Part shown: positions 41,762-46,049 of the stretch, one piece after another
How positions within the stretch are numbered: position 1 is the first letter of the stretch
Layout: the number at the start of each line of letters is the position of its first letter
NCBI GenBank assembly: GCA_035707805.1
Contig: DASSTS010000023.1
Span: forward strand, 1 to 46,049
Length of the DNA stretch: 46,049 bases
Source of the DNA: Castellaniella sp035707805
Lineage (GTDB): Bacteria > Pseudomonadota > Gammaproteobacteria > Burkholderiales > Burkholderiaceae_B
Direction of reading: 5' to 3'
Notes under the pieces: model-generated
Databases searched by the model: none
The model's input: the letters and a program-made list of their open reading frames with translations, nothing else
What the model was told of the DNA's origin: nothing
Translations under genes and position numbers: made by a program

Positions 41762-42514
41762 ATGACGCATCCTTCCTTTCATCGCGCGGCGCTGGCCGGC
41801 CTGACGCTGGGCGCCGCACTGGCGCTCGCGCCTCTCGCCCAGGCCGCCCCGGAGATCTCTTCCGACGTGCGCCAGGACTATCCCCAAGCCACGCTGTCGG
41901 CGCAGGCCAGCGCCGATGTCATGCAGGACACGGTGGAGATCACCTTGGCCGCCGAGATCGCCGACGCCTCACAAACCCAGGTGTCCGACCAGTTGAATGC
42001 GCGGCTGTCCGCCGTGATGAAGCAGGCCAAGGGCCATGACGGCATCGAGGCGCGCAGCGGCAACTACCGCATCTGGCCCACCACGGACCGCGACGGCCGG
42101 ATCTCCGAATGGCGGGGCCACGCGGAAATCGTGCTGCGGTCGCGCGACTTCGAGGCCGCCTCCGCGCTGGCCGCGCAGCTGTCGGACGACATGCCGATCG
42201 CGGGCTTGGACTTTTCAGTGTCCCGCGAAAGCCGGCTGGCTGAGGAGCAAAAGCTGACGACCCAGGCGGTCAAGGCGTTCCAGGACCGGGCCCAGGCGCT
42301 GACCGAGGCGCTGGGCTTTCCGGCCTATCGCCTGCGCACGATGGACGTCGGGGGCTCGGGCGAGATGCCGCCCGTTCCCGCGCCCCGCATGATGACCGCC
42401 ATGATGTCGGCGGGCAAGGCGGCCGCGCCCGTGGAGGGCGGCCACCAGACGCTCACGGTGTCGGTGCAGGGGACGATCGTCTTGCAGCCCACGCAAACAG
42501 CCACAGCCCGATGA
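41762..42514 (+). CDS. Periplasmic SIMPL-domain (DUF541) protein
   Basis: The ATG at 41762 gives a signal peptide (MTHPSFHRAALAGLTLGAAL, ending LAQAAPE). The frame is open further upstream through the 6S RNA region, but that part is not coding. The product has 250 residues with the SIMPL pattern: TLSAQASADVMQDTVEITLA, NARLSAVMKQAKGHDGIEAR and the late RAQALTEALGFPAYRLRTMD. These proteins form periplasmic oligomers, and some are linked to oxidative stress. The last 62 bases overlap the end of lgt on the other strand. Confidence 0.9.
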   Translation: MTHPSFHRAALAGLTLGAALALAPLAQAAPEISSDVRQDYPQATLSAQASADVMQDTVEITLAAEIADASQTQVSDQLNARLSAVMKQAKGHDGIEARSGNYRIWPTTDRDGRISEWRGHAEIVLRSRDFEAASALAAQLSDDMPIAGLDFSVSRESRLAEEQKLTTQAVKAFQDRAQALTEALGFPAYRLRTMDVGGSGEMPPVPAPRMMTAMMSAGKAAAPVEGGHQTLTVSVQGTIVLQPTQTATAR

Positions 42515-43247
42515 CCACCATCGGGATCGACAGGATCTGACCCATCGACAGCCCGCCGGCCAGCAGGCCCAGGAAATCATCGGGCTCGCGGGTGAATTCC
42601 ACCAGGAACCGGAACACGCCGTAGCCCATCAGGAAGACGGCACTGATCTGGCCCGTGGGCCGGGGCTTGCGGGCGAACCACCACACCAGGGCGAACAGGG
42701 CGAAGCCCTCGAGCCCCATTTCATAGAGCTGGGACGGATGGCGCGGCACGCCGTCGTGGGCGCCGGGGAAGATCATGCCCCAGGGCAGGTCCGTGGGGCG
42801 GCCCCAGAGTTCGCCATTGATGAAATTGCCCAGGCGGCCGGCGGCCAGCCCCAGCGGGATCAGCGGGGCGACGAAATCGCCGACCGCCAGCATGGATTGG
42901 CCTCGCTTGCGGGCAAAGATCAGCATGGCCAGCGTTACCCCGATCAGGCCGCCGTGGAACGACATGCCGCCCTGCCACACGTAGAAGACCGACAGCGGAT
43001 GGGCCAGGTAATCGTCAAATTTGTAGAACAGCACGTAGCCCAGCCGGCCGCCCAGCACCACGCCCAGGACGCCGTAGAAGATGATGTCTTCCAGATCGCG
43101 CAGGGTCAGTCCGCCGGGGTGGTGCCGGATGCGCCATCGGCCCAGCAGCCAGGCCAGGGCGAAGCCGGCCAGGTACATCAGCCCGTACCAATGGATCGCC
43201 AGCGGACCGATTTGCAGCGCGATGGGGTCGATATGCGGATAAGGCAT
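42453..43247 (-). CDS. lgt: Prolipoprotein diacylglyceryl transferase
   Basis: The product has 264 residues and about seven membrane segments. The start MPYPHIDPIALQIGPLAIHW is typical. The Lgt signature is GLAAGRLGNFINGELWGRP, and HGGLIGVTLAMLIFARKRG and YGVFRFLVEFTREPD also match. It adds a diacylglyceryl group to the Cys of lipoproteins such as Pal and VexA in this window. A ribosome binding site (caggat) precedes the ATG. Confidence 0.97.
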   Translation of the reverse strand: MPYPHIDPIALQIGPLAIHWYGLMYLAGFALAWLLGRWRIRHHPGGLTLRDLEDIIFYGVLGVVLGGRLGYVLFYKFDDYLAHPLSVFYVWQGGMSFHGGLIGVTLAMLIFARKRGQSMLAVGDFVAPLIPLGLAAGRLGNFINGELWGRPTDLPWGMIFPGAHDGVPRHPSQLYEMGLEGFALFALVWWFARKPRPTGQISAVFLMGYGVFRFLVEFTREPDDFLGLLAGGLSMGQILSIPMVVIGLWLFAWAARRSSPAPTP

Positions 43248-43314
43248 GCGCGTACATCCTGAGGAAAGACAATCATGGATAATACCCGCATTGATTGGGA
43301 GCTTGCGACTCGAG

Positions 43315-43683
43315 ATGGGACAGCATCGAACACTGCGTAAGGCGGCCGCGCTGGGCTTCATGGCTGGTGCGCTGGCGCTTGGTCCGGGCCTGCCGCCTGC
43401 GGCGGCCGACACGTTGGCCGAGGGCCAGGCGCTTGCCGCCCGGCGCCAGTGCCTGGGTTGCCACCAGGTCGAGGCGCGCCGGGTCGGTCCGCCGTTCCGG
43501 GCCATTGCGGACCGCTTCCAGGGCCGGCAGGACGCGGCCCCCTACCTGGCACGCGTGATGCGGCAGGGTAGCAGCGGCCAGTGGGGTGCGATCCCCATGC
43601 CGGCCCAGACCCGCCTGTCCGAGGCGGATGCCATGCGACTGGCCCAGTGGATACTGTCCTTGCCCGGCCGGGCGGCGGATTGA
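43315..43683 (+). CDS. Small periplasmic c-type cytochrome
   Basis: The product has 122 residues from the ATG at 43315: a signal peptide ending PPAAADTLAE and one haem site CLGCH, followed by a distal Met in WGAIPMPAQTRLSEADAM. This fits class I cytochrome c (c551/c552 type), an electron carrier. It runs into msrA, whose start lies 14 bases later. Confidence 0.88.
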   Translation: MGQHRTLRKAAALGFMAGALALGPGLPPAAADTLAEGQALAARRQCLGCHQVEARRVGPPFRAIADRFQGRQDAAPYLARVMRQGSSGQWGAIPMPAQTRLSEADAMRLAQWILSLPGRAAD

Positions 43684-43697
43684 TGGAGGATGTGATC

Positions 43698-44225
43698 ATG
43701 GAACATGCCATACTCGGCGGCGGCTGCTTCTGGTGCCTCGAGCCGGTCTTCCGCGCCCTGCCGGGCGTGCTCGACGTGCAGCCCGGCTATAGCGGCGGCC
43801 ATGTCGAGGCGCCCACCTACGAGCAGGTCTGCCAGCAGGACACCGGCCACGTCGAGGTGGTCCGGGTCGATTTCGATCCGGACCGCATCGCCTACCGGAC
43901 CTTGCTGGACGTCTTCTTCGGCACCCACGATCCGACTACGCCGGACCGGCAGGGCCACGACGTCGGCCCGCAGTACGCCTCGGTCGTCTTCTATCGGGAC
44001 GAATCCCAGCGCAGGGATGCCGAGGCCGCCCGCGACGAGGTCCAGGCCCACCTGGACGCCCCCGTCTGCACGCGCATCGAGCCGGCCGGGCCGTTCTGGC
44101 CGGCCGAGGCTGCGCATCGGGAATACTACCGGCGCCATCCCGAACAGGGCTATTGCCGGGCCGTCATTGCACCGAAAATGGCCAAGTTCCGGCAGCGCTA
44201 CGCCCGCCTGCTGGCAGATTCCTGA
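43698..44225 (+). CDS. msrA: Peptide methionine sulfoxide reductase MsrA
   Basis: The ATG at 43698 follows ggagg. The frame also has an ATG at 43683. The product has 175 residues with the catalytic Cys in LGGGCFWCLEPVF, VQPGYSGGHVEAPTYEQVC and the metal-free active-site region FFGTHDPTTPDRQGHDVGPQ followed by YASVVFY. It repairs oxidised methionine (S form) in the cytoplasm. Its last 28 bases overlap the convergent membrane-protein gene. Confidence 0.96.
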   Translation: MEHAILGGGCFWCLEPVFRALPGVLDVQPGYSGGHVEAPTYEQVCQQDTGHVEVVRVDFDPDRIAYRTLLDVFFGTHDPTTPDRQGHDVGPQYASVVFYRDESQRRDAEAARDEVQAHLDAPVCTRIEPAGPFWPAEAAHREYYRRHPEQGYCRAVIAPKMAKFRQRYARLLADS

Positions 44226-45178
44226 GCCGCCAGGCGTTTCCCCCAGCGGGTGTGCGGCCGGGTCAGCGCCGCGAGAATGGCCAGCACGGCCAGGGTCAGC
44301 AGTCCGCGCACGACCAGGATCACCCACAGGTTGGCGCCCAGGGCCAGGATCAGCAGCGTGTCCTCGATCAGCGCATGGCACAGCGACAGCCAGGACAGCG
44401 CCAACAGCCGGGTGCGGGGGCTGAACCTCTCGCGCTCGGCCGCCTCGATGATCAGCGCGCCGCCGTAGGCCAGCCCCAGCAGGACCCCGACCGTGGTCAG
44501 CGGCGCGGCGCGTTCTTCCAGCCCCGAGAGCCGCAGCACCGGCGTCAGCAGCCGCGTGACGAGCCGGGTGATGCCCAGGCGCTCCAGCAGGTCCAGCAGG
44601 ATCACCATGCCGATGATTACCACCAGCACCAGCAGCAGGGATTGCAGTGTGGACACCAGCCAGCTCAGGAGGTCCGGCGGCCCCTGCGTCAGTCCGGCGT
44701 CCTGGCCCATCCAGGCGAAGGACACCGGATCCTGCAGCCACCCCAGGGCGTGGCAGGACCAGGTCACCGCCGCGCCGTACAGGAGGCCCACGCCCAGCCG
44801 CAGGCCGCCCGTCACCAGGGCGCTCGCGCCGGCGCGGCGCACCACCGACTGTTCGGTGGGGACGTTGTGGGCGAACAGCATCATGGCGCCCAGGGCGCTG
44901 ATCTGCGCCACGTTCATCTGCAGGCTGTCGGACAGCGCCGCCATCGAGGCCATGCCTCCATAGATATTGGTGATGATGGTGGTCGCCCAGATGATGCCGG
45001 CCTGGGGCGGCAGCCCCAGCAGGGCCATCGCGGGCGCCAGCGCCTCGCCCGCCAGGCGGACCAGGCCGAAGCGGTCCGCGACGTAGACGATCACCATGAC
45101 GGGCACCATGATGCGCGCGATGGTCATGAACATGCGCGTGCTGCGCAGGCGGATCGTATTCAGGTAATGGAGGATCAT
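44198..45178 (-). CDS. Membrane protein with two Gate (nucleoside-recognition) domains
   Basis: The product has 326 residues and about eight membrane segments in two halves. Each half has a Gate-type pattern: ATTIITNIYGGMASMAALSD in the first, and VGVLLGLAYGGALIIEAAER, then LCHALIEDTLLILALGA, in the second. Such proteins are annotated as nucleoside-recognition or SpmA/SpmB-like. Their transported substance is mostly unknown. The gene is divergent from the Lrp-type regulator, which could control it. Confidence 0.85.
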   Translation of the reverse strand: MILHYLNTIRLRSTRMFMTIARIMVPVMVIVYVADRFGLVRLAGEALAPAMALLGLPPQAGIIWATTIITNIYGGMASMAALSDSLQMNVAQISALGAMMLFAHNVPTEQSVVRRAGASALVTGGLRLGVGLLYGAAVTWSCHALGWLQDPVSFAWMGQDAGLTQGPPDLLSWLVSTLQSLLLVLVVIIGMVILLDLLERLGITRLVTRLLTPVLRLSGLEERAAPLTTVGVLLGLAYGGALIIEAAERERFSPRTRLLALSWLSLCHALIEDTLLILALGANLWVILVVRGLLTLAVLAILAALTRPHTRWGKRLAAQESASRRA

Positions 45179-45376
45179 GGCAGCTCAGGGATGGACGGAA
45201 CCGTGGGCCTACCGCGCAGCCGGCAGACCGGGAATTGTAAGCGGCTTGCGCCCCCGCGGGCCCCGCTCGGACGGCTGCCGCCGGCGGCTCTTCCACGGGG
45301 CGGCCCGGATTGCCACGCATCCGTCCAGCCTCTATTCTGAAGACTTGGACGAATTTTGACTCAGACCGGAAATCCC

Positions 45377-45865
45377 ATGACGCCTGCCGAGGACCTGGAC
45401 CAGACAGACCGACTCATCCTGATGCACCTCCAGCAGGACGGCCGCATCAGCAACCAGGAACTGGCGCAGCGGGTGGACCTTTCACCCAGTCCCTGCCTGC
45501 GGCGCGTCAAGCGCCTCGAGGAACAGGGCTACATCCGCCGCTACGTCGCGCTGGCCGACCCCGACAAGCTCGGCCTGGGGCTGCTGGCGTATATCTCGGT
45601 GCGCCTGGACAAGTCCCACCGGGCGGATCACCGCTCGGTCACCGGCTTTGCGCAGGACGTGCGGGAATGGCCGGAGGTCATCCAGTGCTACGCCATGTCG
45701 GGCGACATGGATTACCTGCTGCGCGTGCAGGTGCGGGATCTCGCGGCATTCTCGCGGTTCGCCATGGATACCCTGCTGCGCCATCCGGCCGTCATCGACA
45801 TCCGCAGCAGCTTCGCCCTGCAGTCCATCAAGGAGACGACCGAGCTGCCGGTCAGTCCCCAGTAG
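45377..45865 (+). CDS. Lrp/AsnC-family transcriptional regulator
   Basis: The product has 162 residues from the ATG at 45377. A TTG at 45356 is possible. The N-terminus is the winged helix (LDQTDRLILMHLQQDGRISN, then QELAQRVDLSPSPCLRRVKR). The C-terminus is the ligand-binding RAM domain (EVIQCYAMSGDMDYLLRVQV). It forms octamers that sense amino acids. The target is unknown. The adjacent divergent membrane-protein gene is a candidate. Confidence 0.95.
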   Translation: MTPAEDLDQTDRLILMHLQQDGRISNQELAQRVDLSPSPCLRRVKRLEEQGYIRRYVALADPDKLGLGLLAYISVRLDKSHRADHRSVTGFAQDVREWPEVIQCYAMSGDMDYLLRVQVRDLAAFSRFAMDTLLRHPAVIDIRSSFALQSIKETTELPVSPQ

Positions 45866-45916
45866 GGCGGGGACGCTGGCCGGCAAGGGCGCCGCCAAAT
45901 AAATTCGTCCCTGACT

Positions 45917-45946
45917 TGCGCGGGCTGAAAAAGGCGTGCTATAGTT
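45917..45946 (+). promoter_or_regulatory. Stable-RNA-like promoter at the right edge
   Basis: ttgcgc (45917-45922) and tatagt (45941-45946) are spaced 18 bases and followed by a GC-rich run (tcggtctcttcgccgcc), as in tRNA or rRNA promoters. The transcribed gene lies past the window end. Confidence 0.4.
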
Positions 45947-45968
45947 CGGTCTCTTCGCCGCCGGGCAG

Positions 45969-45984
45969 TCAGGGTTAACCCTGA
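45969..45984. repeat. 16-bp perfect palindrome near the right edge
   Basis: tcagggttaaccctga is self-complementary and lies about 25 bases after the -10 of the promoter above. The half-site cagggt recurs at 45990-45995, and gccgggcag flanks the area at 45960-45968 and 46010-46018. It could be a dimeric operator. Confidence 0.5.
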
Positions 45985-46049
45985 TTTTCCAGGGTCAAAC
46001 CTGGGAGATGCCGGGCAGAAGTCGTGGATTTGCAGGCATTTGGCCCGAT

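Overview
The window looks like chromosomal DNA from a high-GC betaproteobacterium of the Alcaligenaceae (Achromobacter/Bordetella type). This rests on GC-rich codon use, the order ybgC-tolQRAB-pal-cpoB next to proS, rppH, zapA and 6S RNA, TRAP and BMP-type solute uptake genes, and a Vi-antigen-like capsule locus. No tRNA or rRNA gene, CRISPR array or intact insertion sequence was seen.

Left end (1-1132): a remnant of a UvrD/Rep-type helicase, a 12-bp-arm hairpin, a 16-bp direct repeat, and more than 600 bp without a credible gene. It looks like a recombination boundary. Next (1133-13343) comes a plus-strand operon closely matching the Salmonella Typhi Vi locus in order: tviD, tviE, vexA, vexB, vexC, vexD, vexE, then a secreted pectate-lyase-fold enzyme matching VexL of Achromobacter denitrificans. 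It should polymerise, modify, lipidate, export and trim a GalNAcA-type capsule. The precursor genes tviB and tviC are not in the window. VexC, the presumed ATPase of the exporter, has lost every recognisable ABC ATPase motif, while its permease VexB carries a soluble N-terminal extension of about 190 residues. I consider this the most interesting feature.

13348-19112: a minus-strand TRAP transporter with a TcuA-like flavoprotein and a divergent LysR regulator, probably for uptake and oxidation of tricarballylate or a similar acid. 19252-23004: two small envelope or stress proteins, then the peroxide-defence pair ahpC-ahpF behind a good OxyR-site candidate. 23045-25977: an AraC regulator, a free-standing B3/B4 tRNA-editing-like protein and two LysE-family exporters. 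26193-30866: a complete BMP-type ABC importer (ATPase, two permeases, binding protein), probably for nucleosides. 30863-31943: a thioesterase and a PCuAC copper chaperone.

31983-40067 (minus strand): proS, ybgC, tolQ, tolR, tolA, tolB, pal, cpoB and an alpha/beta hydrolase. This is the Tol-Pal envelope-constriction operon, with a strong nested hairpin between proS and ybgC. 40135-41693 (plus): rppH, a small coiled-coil protein, zapA, 6S RNA and its terminator. 41762-45865: a SIMPL-domain protein, lgt, cytochrome c, msrA, a Gate-domain membrane protein and an Lrp-type regulator. The right edge holds a stable-RNA-like promoter and a 16-bp palindrome whose downstream gene lies outside the window.
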